64,000 nt of DNA from Rhizobiales bacterium YIM 77505 (GTDB lineage: Bacteria > Pseudomonadota > Alphaproteobacteria > Rhizobiales > Beijerinckiaceae): positions 3,953,501-4,017,500 of the forward strand of contig JQNH01000001.1 of the NCBI GenBank assembly GCA_000745135.1. Direction: 5' to 3'. Of the stretch, positions 8,010-16,594 are shown one piece after another. The notes beneath the pieces are model-generated. The model saw nothing but the letters and a program-made list of their open reading frames with translations, did not search any database and was not told where the DNA came from. The position numbers and the translations under genes are program-made. The number at the start of each line of letters is the position of its first letter. Position 1 is the first letter of the stretch.

Positions 8010-8687
8010 ATGCCGCGTGGCGACAAGTCGAAATACACCGACAAGCAAAAGCGTCAGGCCGAGCACATCGAGGAGTCCTATGAGAGCCGCGGCGTGAGCG
8101 AGGGCGAGGCCGCGCATCGCGCCTGGGCGACCGTCAACAAGCAAGGTGGCGGCGGCAAGAAGAGCGGCTCGGGCCGCGGGCGGCAGAGCTCCAACGCCTC
8201 TGCACGGCGAGGCGGTGCGAAGGGCGGCGCAGCCTCAGCGCGGCGTCCGGCGTCGGCACGTTCGGCGTCTGCCAAGAAGGCCGCTGCGAGCCGCAAGAGC
8301 AGCACCGCATCGGGCGCAAGGTCGTCGTCGAAGAGCAGCACCAAGAGCACGAAAAGCGGCGTCAAGCGGGCCGCCAAGAGCAGCGCGAAGACGACCGCAC
8401 ATCGCTCGAGCGGAACCAAGTCGACGGCGACGCGCCGCACTGCGGCGACCAAGTCGGCCACAAAGCGCACGTCCTCTCGTCCCTCCGCTCGCGGCGGAGC
8501 TGCCGCTTCGAAACGGCCTGCGGCGGGCAAGAAGGCTGCCGGAGCGCGCAAGCCGAGCTCCCGCACGACGCGCTCGGCAGCGAAGTCCGCGACAACCGCC
8601 TCCCGCAAATCCTCCGCCGCCACGTCGCGCAAGCGCACGGCTGCGAAGAAGGCCGGGGCATCGCGGACGAAGCGCAGCTCGCGCTGA
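8010..8687 (+). CDS. Plasmid-stabilisation-like/ChaB-like domain with a histone H1-like basic tail
   Basis: Of 225 residues, the first 45 (MPRGDKSKYTDKQKRQAEHI, then YESRGVSEGEAAHRAWATVN) form a compact conserved domain often annotated as plasmid stabilisation protein in rhizobia. From residue 50 to the end the sequence is a low-complexity tail of Lys, Arg, Ala, Ser and Thr with SAKKAAASRK, KRAAKSSAK and KKAGASRTKR blocks, similar to bacterial histone H1-like proteins. No signal peptide or membrane helix is present, so it should be cytoplasmic and probably binds DNA or RNA. AGGAGG lies five bases before the ATG. A strong hairpin terminator follows. Confidence 0.8.
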   Translation: MPRGDKSKYTDKQKRQAEHIEESYESRGVSEGEAAHRAWATVNKQGGGGKKSGSGRGRQSSNASARRGGAKGGAASARRPASARSASAKKAAASRKSSTASGARSSSKSSTKSTKSGVKRAAKSSAKTTAHRSSGTKSTATRRTAATKSATKRTSSRPSARGGAAASKRPAAGKKAAGARKPSSRTTRSAAKSATTASRKSSAATSRKRTAAKKAGASRTKRSSR

Positions 8688-8710
8688 TCCCTCCACCTGT
8701 ACGCAACAAA

Positions 8711-8732
8711 GCCGCCCGGCGCGCCGGGCGGC
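8711..8732. terminator. GC hairpin between convergent genes
   Basis: GCCGCCCGGC is followed directly by its inverted copy to give a 22-bp perfect palindrome, then TTCGG. It lies between the convergent histone-like and PRC-barrel genes and probably ends transcription from both sides. Confidence 0.75.
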
Positions 8733-8764
8733 TTCGGTCATTCAGACACCCGGCCGCTGAAGCC

Positions 8765-9169
8765 TCAGATGCCCCAATAGGGTGTCGCGTTGTAATAGCG
8801 GTGCACGTGCTCCTCCCAATCGCGGTCGAAGGAGGCATCCCGGCCTTCGGCGGTGCGCCGCGGAGCACCGCGCAACTGATCCTCGGTCAGGTTGAGCTCA
8901 TAGGCGTCGAGCTGCGTGTTGTACTTCAGCACGCTCCAGGGCAGCGTGTAGTACTCCTCGCCCAAGCCCATGAAGCCGCCGAAGCTCATGACGGCGTAGG
9001 CGACCTTGCCGGAGCGCTTGTCGATCATCACCCGTTCGATGGTGCCGATCTTCTCGCCGTCCGAGCGGCGCACCGGCGTGCCTTCCACCTTGTCACTCGC
9101 GATGAGGTTGTGGGTTTCGCGGACATCGCCGGCGGCGGCAGCTTGGCCCGTCGTGGTTTCCATTGCCAT
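8765..9169 (-). CDS. PRC-barrel domain protein
   Basis: The 134-residue soluble protein has a PRC-barrel core, residues about 18-90: LIASDKVEGTPVRRSDGEKI, then IERVMIDKRSGKVAYAVMSF and GLGEEYYTLPWSVLKY. Such single-domain proteins are common in Hyphomicrobiales and are induced by stress; their ligand is unknown. The C-terminus ends in an aromatic segment YYNATPYWGI. ATG at 9169 is preceded by GGAGGA with suitable spacing. It is divergent from the SDR gene across about 140 bp. Confidence 0.88.
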   Translation of the reverse strand: MAMETTTGQAAAAGDVRETHNLIASDKVEGTPVRRSDGEKIGTIERVMIDKRSGKVAYAVMSFGGFMGLGEEYYTLPWSVLKYNTQLDAYELNLTEDQLRGAPRRTAEGRDASFDRDWEEHVHRYYNATPYWGI

Positions 9170-9309
9170 GTCGTTCCTCCGCGTTGGATGCAAGGCAACG
9201 CTTCACGGAAAGGCGGAGTTCCGGAGGCCCGGCAGCGACCGGAACCGCGGCTGCGACGACACGTTGACCGACTTTGAAGACCACGGCGCCTCGTCGAGGG
9301 AGAATGCCC

Positions 9310-10449
9310 ATGACCGTTCAGCTCAAGCCGGTCGAAGATCAAGTCATTGTCATCACCGGCGCTTCCAGCGGCATCGGCCTTGCGACCGCACGCATGGCGG
9401 CGGAGCGTGGTGCGCGCTTGGTGCTCGCCGCCCGCAATGAGGAGGCCCTGCGCGAGGTGGCGCAGGATTGCACCCGGCGCGGCGGCCGTGCCGTGCCGGT
9501 GATGGCGGATGTGTCCCGACGGGAGGACATCGAGCGCATCGCCAGGACGGCCATCGACACCTTTGGCGGTTTTGATACCTGGGTCAACGATGCGGCGGTG
9601 GCGCTCTACGGCCGGCTGGAGGAGATCCCGATCGACGACCAACGGCGCCTGTGGGACGTCGACTATTGGGGCGTCGTCAACGGATCGCTCGTGGCAGCCA
9701 AACATCTGCGGTCCCGCGGGCGTGGCGCCATCATCAATATCGGCAGCGTGCTGTCGGACCGCACCATGATCTACCAGACGCAGTATTCGGCGGCGAAGCA
9801 CGCGGTGAAGGCGTTCACCGACGGCCTGCGCATGGAGCTGGAGGCGAGCGGGGCACCGATCTCGGTGACGCTCATCAAGCCGTCCGCCATCGACACTCCG
9901 TACCCCGAGCATGCCCGCAACTATCTCGAAGAGCCGGGCCTCGTGACGCCGCCGCCCCAGTACGATCCCCATCTCGTCGCGAGGGCGATCCTGTTCGCAG
10001 CCGAAAACCCGCGCCGTTCGCTGACCGTCGGCTTCGGCGGCTATGCTATCGGGCTTGCTGGAACCCATTTCCCGCGCCTGACCGACTACGTCATGGAACT
10101 GACCGGTTACAAGGCGCAAACGACCCAGCAACCGGGTTCGCGGGAGCGCCAGCGGCGGGACAACCTCTATCGGCCGCGGGAAGACGGATCGGAGTATTCC
10201 TCGCTGCCCGGCAGCTCGCCTCGGCAGACCAGCCTGTTCCTGGAGGCGCAACTGCATCCCATGGCGACGGCCATCGCGCTGGCAGGCGTCGGTCTTGCGC
10301 TCGGCTATGCCCTCTCCGGCCGCCGGGAGCGAACCAATGGGGCGGGCCGTCGCCTCGCGCCGCCCTTGGATCGGCGCGAGGCCCGATCGCTGGCGCGCCA
10401 CCCCCGGCCTCTGAGGGATGAGAAGCGCGCGGCCCTCGCGCGGCATTGA
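9310..10449 (+). CDS. SDR-family oxidoreductase with C-terminal membrane anchor
   Basis: Residues 1-250 form a classical short-chain dehydrogenase: ITGASSGIG nucleotide-binding motif near 18, NDAAVALYG in place of NNAG, catalytic Ser in NIGSVLSD, and YSAAKHAVKAF with Tyr and Lys. The total of 379 residues exceeds the usual 250-300. A basic, polar linker is followed by a hydrophobic helix (MATAIALAGVGLALGYALSG, about 317-336) and an Arg-rich end, which suggests membrane tethering. ATG at 9310 has GAGGGAG about eight bases upstream; an in-frame ATG lies at 9304. The substrate is unknown. Confidence 0.9.
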   Translation: MTVQLKPVEDQVIVITGASSGIGLATARMAAERGARLVLAARNEEALREVAQDCTRRGGRAVPVMADVSRREDIERIARTAIDTFGGFDTWVNDAAVALYGRLEEIPIDDQRRLWDVDYWGVVNGSLVAAKHLRSRGRGAIINIGSVLSDRTMIYQTQYSAAKHAVKAFTDGLRMELEASGAPISVTLIKPSAIDTPYPEHARNYLEEPGLVTPPPQYDPHLVARAILFAAENPRRSLTVGFGGYAIGLAGTHFPRLTDYVMELTGYKAQTTQQPGSRERQRRDNLYRPREDGSEYSSLPGSSPRQTSLFLEAQLHPMATAIALAGVGLALGYALSGRRERTNGAGRRLAPPLDRREARSLARHPRPLRDEKRAALARH

Positions 10450-10491
10450 CCTCTCAGGGCCACACTCCGGATCGGGGTCGGCGCATCACGG

Positions 10492-10523
10492 CCGGCGCGC
10501 GGCGCAAAGCCACAGCGCGCCGG
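10492..10523. terminator. Hairpin between convergent SDR and peptidase genes
   Basis: CCGGCGCGC (10492-10500) and GCGCGCCGG (10515-10523) form a nine-base perfect stem with a 14-base loop in the 88-bp convergent spacer. It is likely a bidirectional transcription stop, although no T-tract follows. Confidence 0.55.
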
Positions 10524-10537
10524 TATGGTTCCGAGCC

Positions 10538-11074
10538 TCAGGCCGCGAAACCCGGCGTGTAGAGGACCTCGTCGCGGTAGAACCAGGGGATTCCGTGCTC
10601 CGTCACTACGTCGTAAAGGCTCTCCTTGGGAAAACCCAGAATGAGCTTGAACTTGGCGATCTCGGCCATGGTCCAGAACTGATAGTTGCCGAGAATGGGA
10701 TCGGTGTGGACGACCGCTTGGCTATAGTCGGAAAACTGCCAGAGCACGCGCGCATGCGACATGCCTGAACCGGACCACAGGACGCAGTAGAGATAGTTTA
10801 CGTCGAGGAGGGCCCTGAGCTCGTCCGCCTTGAGGGAGCGGCCTTCCTGAACCCGCCAGGCCATGCGCACGAACTTCGACTCGAAGACCTTGTGGACATG
10901 ACGCGGATTCAAGGCAGGGGACCCGAGCGCGCAGTAGTTCTTGCAGGCCTTGACGATCTCCTCGGGCCCGGTGGGCGTGCGATCCTCCGTCACGGCTATC
11001 CAGCTCGCCAAGGCGTAGGCCCAGCATTTCGGGCTCCCCGGAGGCTGGGTAAACAAGGGAGGGGCTGTGTCCAT
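10538..11074 (-). CDS. Papain-like (C39/AvrRpt2-type) cysteine peptidase-like protein
   Basis: The 178-residue protein has KCWAYALASWIAV near residue 15, a typical papain-like Cys helix. Later come MSHARVLWQFSDY with a candidate catalytic His and TDPILGNYQFW with a candidate Asp or Asn. This order fits the papain/C39 clan, in particular the peptidase C39_2 or AvrRpt2-like families. No signal peptide is visible, so it acts in the cytoplasm or is secreted by another route. GGAGGA lies seven bases before the ATG at 11074. Function is unknown; a peptide substrate or inhibitor gene is not seen beside it. Confidence 0.6.
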   Translation of the reverse strand: MDTAPPLFTQPPGSPKCWAYALASWIAVTEDRTPTGPEEIVKACKNYCALGSPALNPRHVHKVFESKFVRMAWRVQEGRSLKADELRALLDVNYLYCVLWSGSGMSHARVLWQFSDYSQAVVHTDPILGNYQFWTMAEIAKFKLILGFPKESLYDVVTEHGIPWFYRDEVLYTPGFAA

Positions 11075-11196
11075 GATCCGTCCTCCAGCCGTCGGCCGAC
11101 AGAATGATAGCACAGCTTGGTCGCCAGCCGCTCCCGACTGACCCTTCAGCAGATCGACGGGTGGGCTCCATCAACGAGACGGGATAGCTTCTCCCC

Positions 11197-12108
11197 ATGC
11201 GGCCGATTCGACTGCTCCTTATCTGTTTCGGGCTTTGTGCAGCCATCCCCGCCTCGGCGCAGACCCCGGGCACGCTCGACCCGAAACCGCTGCCGCCCCT
11301 TGCCCGTCCGGACGATCCGAAAACACCTGCCAAGGAACTCTTCGGGCGGGCCGTGACGCCGGCGCCGCTCGCACCGCGCGCCATCGGCAGTTATGCGCGC
11401 GGCTGTGTGGCCGGGGCTGTGGCCCTTCCCGTCGATGGCGAGACCTGGCAGGTGATGCGCCTGTCACGCAACCGCAACTGGGGCCATCCGCAGCTGGTGG
11501 CGCTCATCGAGCGGTTGGCGCGCATGACCCCGCAGATCAATGGCTGGCCCGGCCTTCTGATCGGCGATATCTCGCAGCCTCGCGGCGGCCCCATGCTGAC
11601 CGGACACGCTTCGCATCAGATCGGGCTTGATGCCGACATCTGGCTGACCCCCATGCCGGAGCGGCGGCTGACCCGGGCCGAGCGCGAGCAGATGTCCGCC
11701 GTGGACATGGTCCGGGCGGACCGGCTCGATGTCGATCCGGCAAACTGGACGCCAGCGCACACGGCGCTGATCCGCGCCGCCGCGAAGCAGCCGCAGGTGG
11801 CGCGCATCTTCGTCAATGCGGCCATCAAGAAGGCCCTCTGCCGAGAGGCGGGCTCAGACCGGGACTGGCTCAGCAAGGTGAGGCCGATGTTCGGCCACAA
11901 CTATCATTTCCACATTCGCATGGCCTGCCCGCGGGGCGAGGAAACTTGCAGCGACCAGGATCCGCCACCTGCTGGAGACGGTTGCGGAGCCGAGCTCGAG
12001 CGCTGGTTCACGCCCGAGATGCTGTTCCCGAAGCCCGGCAGGCCGCGCCCGCCCATGATCATGGCGGCACTCCCGCCGGAATGCCGTCGGGTCCTCGCGG
12101 CGCCCTGA
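11197..12108 (+). CDS. mepA: Penicillin-insensitive murein endopeptidase MepA
   Basis: The 303-residue protein has a signal peptide ending PASAQ (residue 22). It is an LAS-family zinc peptidase that cuts D-Ala-meso-DAP cross-links in the periplasm. The metal and active-site motifs are visible: GGPMLTGHASHQIGLDADIW (His and Asp ligands) and FGHNYHFHIRMACP (HxH). Conserved cysteines in RGCVAG, ALCREAG, RMACP and ETCSDQD fit the disulfides known for MepA. The length agrees with family members. It is a single gene between divergent and convergent neighbours. Confidence 0.94.
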   Translation: MRPIRLLLICFGLCAAIPASAQTPGTLDPKPLPPLARPDDPKTPAKELFGRAVTPAPLAPRAIGSYARGCVAGAVALPVDGETWQVMRLSRNRNWGHPQLVALIERLARMTPQINGWPGLLIGDISQPRGGPMLTGHASHQIGLDADIWLTPMPERRLTRAEREQMSAVDMVRADRLDVDPANWTPAHTALIRAAAKQPQVARIFVNAAIKKALCREAGSDRDWLSKVRPMFGHNYHFHIRMACPRGEETCSDQDPPPAGDGCGAELERWFTPEMLFPKPGRPRPPMIMAALPPECRRVLAAP

Positions 12109-12150
12109 CCGATGCCGCGACAGGTTCATTTTGAGGACTGACGCGAAGGT

Positions 12151-12660
12151 TCAGCTCCGCGTCAACCGCACGGTCAGTTCCGGCCTGTTGTTCAAGGTCT
12201 GGAAGACCACGCAATAGCGTTCGGTCAACTTGAGGAGCTGGTCGAGCTTCTCCTGAGGTGCGTCGGTGTCGAGTTCGAAGGACAGGCGGATGGTCTTGAA
12301 CCCCACCGGCGCTGACTTGTCGACGCCGAGGGTGCCGCGGAAGTCGAGGTCTCCTTCCGCCTTGACCACGCCCTTCTTCAGCTCGATCTCGAGTGCGGTC
12401 GCCACCGCCTTCAGCGTCACTCCGGCACAGGCGACGAGAGCCTCGAGCAGCATATCGCCAGAGCACAGCTCGGCCCCGGAGCCGCCGGTGGCGGGGTGAA
12501 GCCCGGCAACGGCCAGCGCACGCCCTGTTTCGACCTTGCAGGCGATGTGCTGGTCGTCCAGCGTGCCTTGGGCACGCAAGGTGATGAGGGCAGCCTCAGG
12601 CGCAGTCCGATACTTGTCCTTGAGGGGGGCCTGCATCTGCCGAAGGGCGATCGAGTCCAT
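12151..12660 (-). CDS. OsmC-family protein
   Basis: A 169-residue OsmC/Ohr-fold protein. The paired cysteines that define the family are seen in LLEALVACAGVTLKAVA (near 81) and ERYCVVFQTL (near 148); LHPATGGSGAELCSGDML precedes the first. Members reduce organic hydroperoxides or act in sulfur metabolism. The exact subfamily is not resolved; the sequence resembles the general OsmC group rather than Ohr. It is a monocistronic minus-strand gene. Confidence 0.88.
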   Translation of the reverse strand: MDSIALRQMQAPLKDKYRTAPEAALITLRAQGTLDDQHIACKVETGRALAVAGLHPATGGSGAELCSGDMLLEALVACAGVTLKAVATALEIELKKGVVKAEGDLDFRGTLGVDKSAPVGFKTIRLSFELDTDAPQEKLDQLLKLTERYCVVFQTLNNRPELTVRLTRS

Positions 12661-13017
12661 GATCCAATCCTCTCACTGCGCCGCCATCCGGCGACGCTCT
12701 CTTCTGCTCAAGTTGGGTGCCGCCGCGCCGACGAGGGTGCAAGGCCGTGTGATGGCCACCGCGTTGGATCGGCAGGGCGCGTAAGGCCGTCACCCAAAGC
12801 CCTCGCTGGCGACCCCTTGTAGATCGGCGATGGGCCGTTCCGCAAAGACCTTGGCGTCCCGCTTCGGAGCCGCGCGCCAGTGGTCGGCTTCCAAGCTCTC
12901 GAGGGCAAGGCGATGGCTGCATTGTATAGGGCCTGCGCCCTATCCTTCCACAAAGCGGAGCTGCTAAGAGCACTGCGCGATGGCCCTTTGCCTGAGAGCC
13001 GTCGTGAGGATATCGCC
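12661..13017. other. 357-bp spacer with one 18-bp palindrome, no convincing gene
   Basis: Open frames here do not look like protein-coding sequence. A perfect stem, ATAGGGC (12926-12932) with GCCCTAT (12937-12943) around CTGC, lies about 80 bp before the aroE-like start and might be an operator or a leader hairpin. TTTGCCTGAGAG near 12985 resembles a fragment of glycine-riboswitch sequence but the rest of that structure is missing. Confidence 0.4.
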
Positions 13018-13851
13018 ATGATCAGTGGAACCACGACGTTGATCGCCCATCTCGGTTACCCGACCGAAAGCTTCAAGGCGCCGCTGATCTACAACCCCTA
13101 TTTCGAGAAGCACGGCATCGACGCAGTGGTGATGCCCATGGGGGTCAAGGCGGAGGACTATCCGGACGTCTTCCGGGCCCTGTTCCGCCTGACCAATATC
13201 CGCGGCGCGTTGATCACGATGCCGCACAAGGTGACGACGGTGTCGTTGCTCGATGAGGTGACCGAGGCGGTGCGCGTCGCCGGGTCCTGCAACGCGGTGC
13301 TGCGCCGCGAGGACGGCTCCCTCGTCGGGGACATGTTCGACGGGCTCGGCTTCGTCCGTGGCGTCGAGCGCAAGGGACGACGGCTTGCCGGCGCCCGCGT
13401 GCTGATCATCGGCAGCGGCGGCGTCGGATCGGCCATCGCAGCCGCCATGGCTGCGGCCGGCGTCCGCACGATCGGGCTGGCTGACGCCGTGCCGGCAGCA
13501 GCGGCCGCGCTCGGCGCCAGGCTGCGCGCCCACCATCCCGACCTTGAGATCGTCATCGGTGGCAATGACCCGGCGGGCTACGAGATCGTGGTCAATGCGA
13601 CGCCGCTTGGGATGCGGGACGGCGACCCGCTGCCGGTGGATGTCTCCAGGATGGATCCTGGCGCGCTGGCGGGGGAAGTGGTCATGAAGCAAGCGCTCAC
13701 CCCTTTCCTTGAAGCCGCTCAGGCGAGGGGATGCGCGGTTCAAGTCGGTACGGACATGCTGTTCGAGCAGGTTCCTGCTTATCTTGAATTCTTCGGCTTC
13801 AGGCCTGCCACGGCCGACGAGCTTCGCGCTGTCGCACGGATCGAGGCTTGA
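13018..13851 (+). CDS. Shikimate dehydrogenase-like NAD(P)-dependent oxidoreductase
   Basis: The 277-residue protein has an AroE fold: an N-terminal substrate domain and a Rossmann domain with IIGSGGVGSAIAAAMAAAG (about 129-147). The catalytic pair is kept: Lys71 in ITMPHK and Asp108 in GDMFDG, with Asn92 in SCNAVL. The two serines that hold the shikimate carboxylate (SxS in AroE) are replaced in SFKAP (residues 18-22), and the Asn of the NVTxP motif is Leu. It is therefore probably not the biosynthetic AroE. It may act on a related cyclic polyol or acid. ATG at 13018 has GAGG nine bases upstream. Confidence 0.85.
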   Translation: MISGTTTLIAHLGYPTESFKAPLIYNPYFEKHGIDAVVMPMGVKAEDYPDVFRALFRLTNIRGALITMPHKVTTVSLLDEVTEAVRVAGSCNAVLRREDGSLVGDMFDGLGFVRGVERKGRRLAGARVLIIGSGGVGSAIAAAMAAAGVRTIGLADAVPAAAAALGARLRAHHPDLEIVIGGNDPAGYEIVVNATPLGMRDGDPLPVDVSRMDPGALAGEVVMKQALTPFLEAAQARGCAVQVGTDMLFEQVPAYLEFFGFRPATADELRAVARIEA

Positions 13852-14078
13852 GCCGAGCGAGCCTGTCGAATGCGGTTCGCCTTTGGCCAGCCTGCAGGGT
13901 CCTGACCGCCGCCGGGCAGCATGAGGCCGAAGATGGCCGCCGCCATCCGTTTCCTCGAGGGCGGCGGGGAATGTGTGATCGTCGGTCGCATGGACGAGGC
14001 CATGCGGCCCTGCGCGACCAATCCGGCACTCACATCTTGGCGAAGGACTGATGCTCACGGTCCGCTGCGCGGATTTCT

Positions 14079-15626
14079 TCAACTCTCGGCCGTCGCCAAA
14101 GAGACGCCGAGGAGCGCCCGGCGCTTGAGCCAGGGGCTCGGGCGATAGCGCGGGTCGCCGTAGAACGCATGCATGCTGTCCAGAATACGCAGGATACGGG
14201 CGGGCCCCAGCGCATCGCCGAAGGCCAAAGGTCCCTTTGGATAGCCGAGGCCGAGCTCGACGGCGCGGTTGATGTCCTCGGGCGTGGCGATGCGCTGCTG
14301 GGCGATGTCGGCTCCGATGTTCACGATGCAGGCCAGGATGCGCTGCGCGACGAAGCCGGGGCTGTCGTGGATGACGGTTACTGGCACGCCGTCCGCCGCG
14401 AGCAGCGCATGTGCGGCGTCGCGGATGGCGGTCTCCGTGACGGGTGTGCGCATCAGGGTGCGCCGGCGGCTCAGTGGGAAGAGGCAGTCGACCGCCACGG
14501 CGCGGGTCGGGTCGAGTTCCTCGGCGAGCGCGGCTGTCGTCGTGTCCTCGCCAAAGGGCGTCAGCATGATGAGGGCGCCGCTCGAGGGACGCGAGCCGGT
14601 CTCGATGCGCGCGCCCGAGGCGGCGAGGACCTTCGCAAGGCTCTCCGCCGCTTCCGGGAAGCGGCGGCTGATCCAGACGCTGACGCTCTTCGGATCGATG
14701 GTGGGCGGGGAGGGGTCAGCGGGTTTGGACGCCTTGCCCTCCGAGTATTCATAGAAGCCGCGGCCCACCTTCCGGCCATAGAGCCCCGCTGCGTGGCGCT
14801 GCGCGGTGATGATCACGGGCCGGAAGCGCGGCTCCTCGTAATATTGGCGGTAGATCGACTCCATCACCGTGTGCGAGACATCGAGCCCCGTCAGATCGAG
14901 AAGCTCGAACGGCCCGAGCCGGAAGCCCGCCGCCTCGACCATGATCCGGTCCACATCGGCGAAGCCGCAGACCCCTTCAGAAACGATGCGCAGAGCTTCG
15001 GTGCCGTAGCCGCGGCCGGCGTGGTTGACGAGGAAACCCGGCGTGTCGGTGGTGCGCACGGGATGGTGGCCCATGCGCCGTGCGACAGCGGTGAGGGCAT
15101 CGAGCGTCCAGGGCTCGGTCAGTACGCCCCCGACCACCTCCACGAGCTTCATCAGGGGCACGGGGTTGAAGAAGTGGAAACCCGCGACGCGCCCTGGACG
15201 CCGCGCCTTGGCGGCAAAGCCCGTCACCGAGAGGGATGAGGTGTTGGTGGCGATGATGCAGTCATCCTGGACGGCCTCTTCCAGCCCGGCGAGCACGGCA
15301 TGCTTCACATCCATGCGTTCGGCAACCGCCTCGATGACCACATCGCACGGGGCGAAATCCGCATAGCCCGACTCAGGCCCTGCTCCCGTGCCGCGGATGC
15401 GCCCCGCAGCCGCCTTCGCCGCGTCTTCAGTGATCTGTCCCTTGGCCGCCTTGCGGGCGATCATGTCGGCGCAAAAGGCCCTTGCCTCCTCCACGGCGTC
15501 GCGACGGGCATCGGCGAGAAGCACCGTCATACCGGCTTCCGCCGCCACTTGCGCAATGCCGCGGCCCATGACGCCGGCGCCGACGACGCCAATGGTGAGG
15601 TCGGAGCTGTTCGCATCGAATGCCAT
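14079..15626 (-). CDS. paaH: 3-hydroxyacyl-CoA dehydrogenase, PaaH type
   Basis: The 515-residue protein has the NAD-binding motif VGAGVMGRGIAQVAAEAG near residue 14 and two helical 3-hydroxyacyl-CoA dehydrogenase C-domains. The first has TTDTPGFLVNHAGRGYGTEA; the second has DSPGFVAQRILACIVNIGAD. The duplicated C-domain and length match PaaH of the phenylacetyl-CoA pathway, which oxidises 3-hydroxyadipyl-CoA to 3-oxoadipyl-CoA. It starts one base after the stop of the enoyl-CoA hydratase gene (TGA-C-ATG), so the pair forms an operon. The ring epoxidase genes are not in the window. General beta-oxidation remains possible. Confidence 0.87.
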   Translation of the reverse strand: MAFDANSSDLTIGVVGAGVMGRGIAQVAAEAGMTVLLADARRDAVEEARAFCADMIARKAAKGQITEDAAKAAAGRIRGTGAGPESGYADFAPCDVVIEAVAERMDVKHAVLAGLEEAVQDDCIIATNTSSLSVTGFAAKARRPGRVAGFHFFNPVPLMKLVEVVGGVLTEPWTLDALTAVARRMGHHPVRTTDTPGFLVNHAGRGYGTEALRIVSEGVCGFADVDRIMVEAAGFRLGPFELLDLTGLDVSHTVMESIYRQYYEEPRFRPVIITAQRHAAGLYGRKVGRGFYEYSEGKASKPADPSPPTIDPKSVSVWISRRFPEAAESLAKVLAASGARIETGSRPSSGALIMLTPFGEDTTTAALAEELDPTRAVAVDCLFPLSRRRTLMRTPVTETAIRDAAHALLAADGVPVTVIHDSPGFVAQRILACIVNIGADIAQQRIATPEDINRAVELGLGYPKGPLAFGDALGPARILRILDSMHAFYGDPRYRPSPWLKRRALLGVSLATAES

Positions 15627-15627
15627 G

Positions 15628-16389
15628 TCATCGGCCCTCGAATTTCGGCGTGCGCTTCTCGATGAAGGCCGCCATGCCTTCCTTCTGGTCGTGGGTGTCG
15701 AACATGAGCTGGAAGGCCTGACGCTCGAGCGCGAGCGCTGCCTCAAGCGGCATGTCGGCGCCGAGCGTCACCACCTCCTTGATCTTGCGGGCGGCGACCG
15801 CCGGCAGCGCCGCAATCGCCTTGGCGAGCGCGACGGCCCGGTCCAGGACCTCGGCGTCGGGCACGACTTCGCTCACAAGACCCATGGCCTCCGCCTCGCG
15901 CGCCGTCACCGGTTCGCCGGTCAGCAGCATCTTCATGGCCTTGTACTTGCCGACGGCGCGGGTCAGACGCTGGGTGCCGCCCGCGCCCGGGATGATGCCC
16001 ACCTTGATCTCGGGCTGGCCGAGCTTGGCGCTCTCACCGGCTATGATGATATCCGCGTGCAGTGCCAGCTCGCAGCCGCCGCCGAGCGCCCAGCCGTTCA
16101 CGGCTGCGATCAGCGGCTTGGGGAAGGCGCGGAGCACGGCCCAGTAGTCGGGCCGCGCCATCATCTCGGCCGGGCTTGCCTGCGCCATTGCCTTGATGTC
16201 GGCCCCCGCCGCGAAGACCTTGTCCGAGCCGGTGAGCACTACGCAGCGCGTGGCCTCGTCCGCGGCCAGCTCCTGGATGTGCGCCGCGATCTGCTCGCGC
16301 ACGGCGGCGTTGAGGGCGTTGCGCGCCTCGGGCCGGTCGATGCGGATCAGGGCGACCCCATCGCCCAAGCGCTCCAGCCGCGTTTCCAT
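15628..16389 (-). CDS. paaF: Enoyl-CoA hydratase, probably PaaF
   Basis: The 253-residue crotonase-fold protein has the CoA-binding and oxyanion motifs FAAGADIKAM and NGWALGGGCELALHADI, and both hydratase glutamates in LGQPEIKVGIIPGAGGTQRL. Length is typical. It is the first gene of a two-gene unit with the PaaH-like dehydrogenase, which suggests hydration of 2,3-dehydroadipyl-CoA in phenylacetate breakdown; fatty-acid oxidation is the alternative. GGAGG lies upstream of the ATG at 16389. It is divergent from an acyl-CoA synthetase gene. Confidence 0.88.
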   Translation of the reverse strand: METRLERLGDGVALIRIDRPEARNALNAAVREQIAAHIQELAADEATRCVVLTGSDKVFAAGADIKAMAQASPAEMMARPDYWAVLRAFPKPLIAAVNGWALGGGCELALHADIIIAGESAKLGQPEIKVGIIPGAGGTQRLTRAVGKYKAMKMLLTGEPVTAREAEAMGLVSEVVPDAEVLDRAVALAKAIAALPAVAARKIKEVVTLGADMPLEAALALERQAFQLMFDTHDQKEGMAAFIEKRTPKFEGR

Positions 16390-16594
16390 ATGGCGCCTCC
16401 TCGGGGTTGCAGCATTGTCATGCCGTCTGGCGCGGACTAGGCAAAGGCAATGATGCGCGCAAGCGGAAACGATCTGCCGGGTACGGCGAGGGCGAGAGGC
16501 GCTTGCAGGAGATGGGGCTCGGCGAAGCCATGCACTCCGTGACAAGGGTGGGCATCCCTTCCGTCCTTATGGAGAAGGCCGGGAGAGCGGCGGC

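Noticed and set aside
7844..8144. Minus-strand frames upstream of the histone-like gene
   Set aside because: They overlap the clear ribosome-binding site and start of that gene and show no conserved sequence.
12961..13017. TTTGCCTGAGAG resembling glycine-riboswitch sequence before the AroE-like gene
   Set aside because: The matching conserved blocks and pairing partners of the aptamer are absent on both strands.
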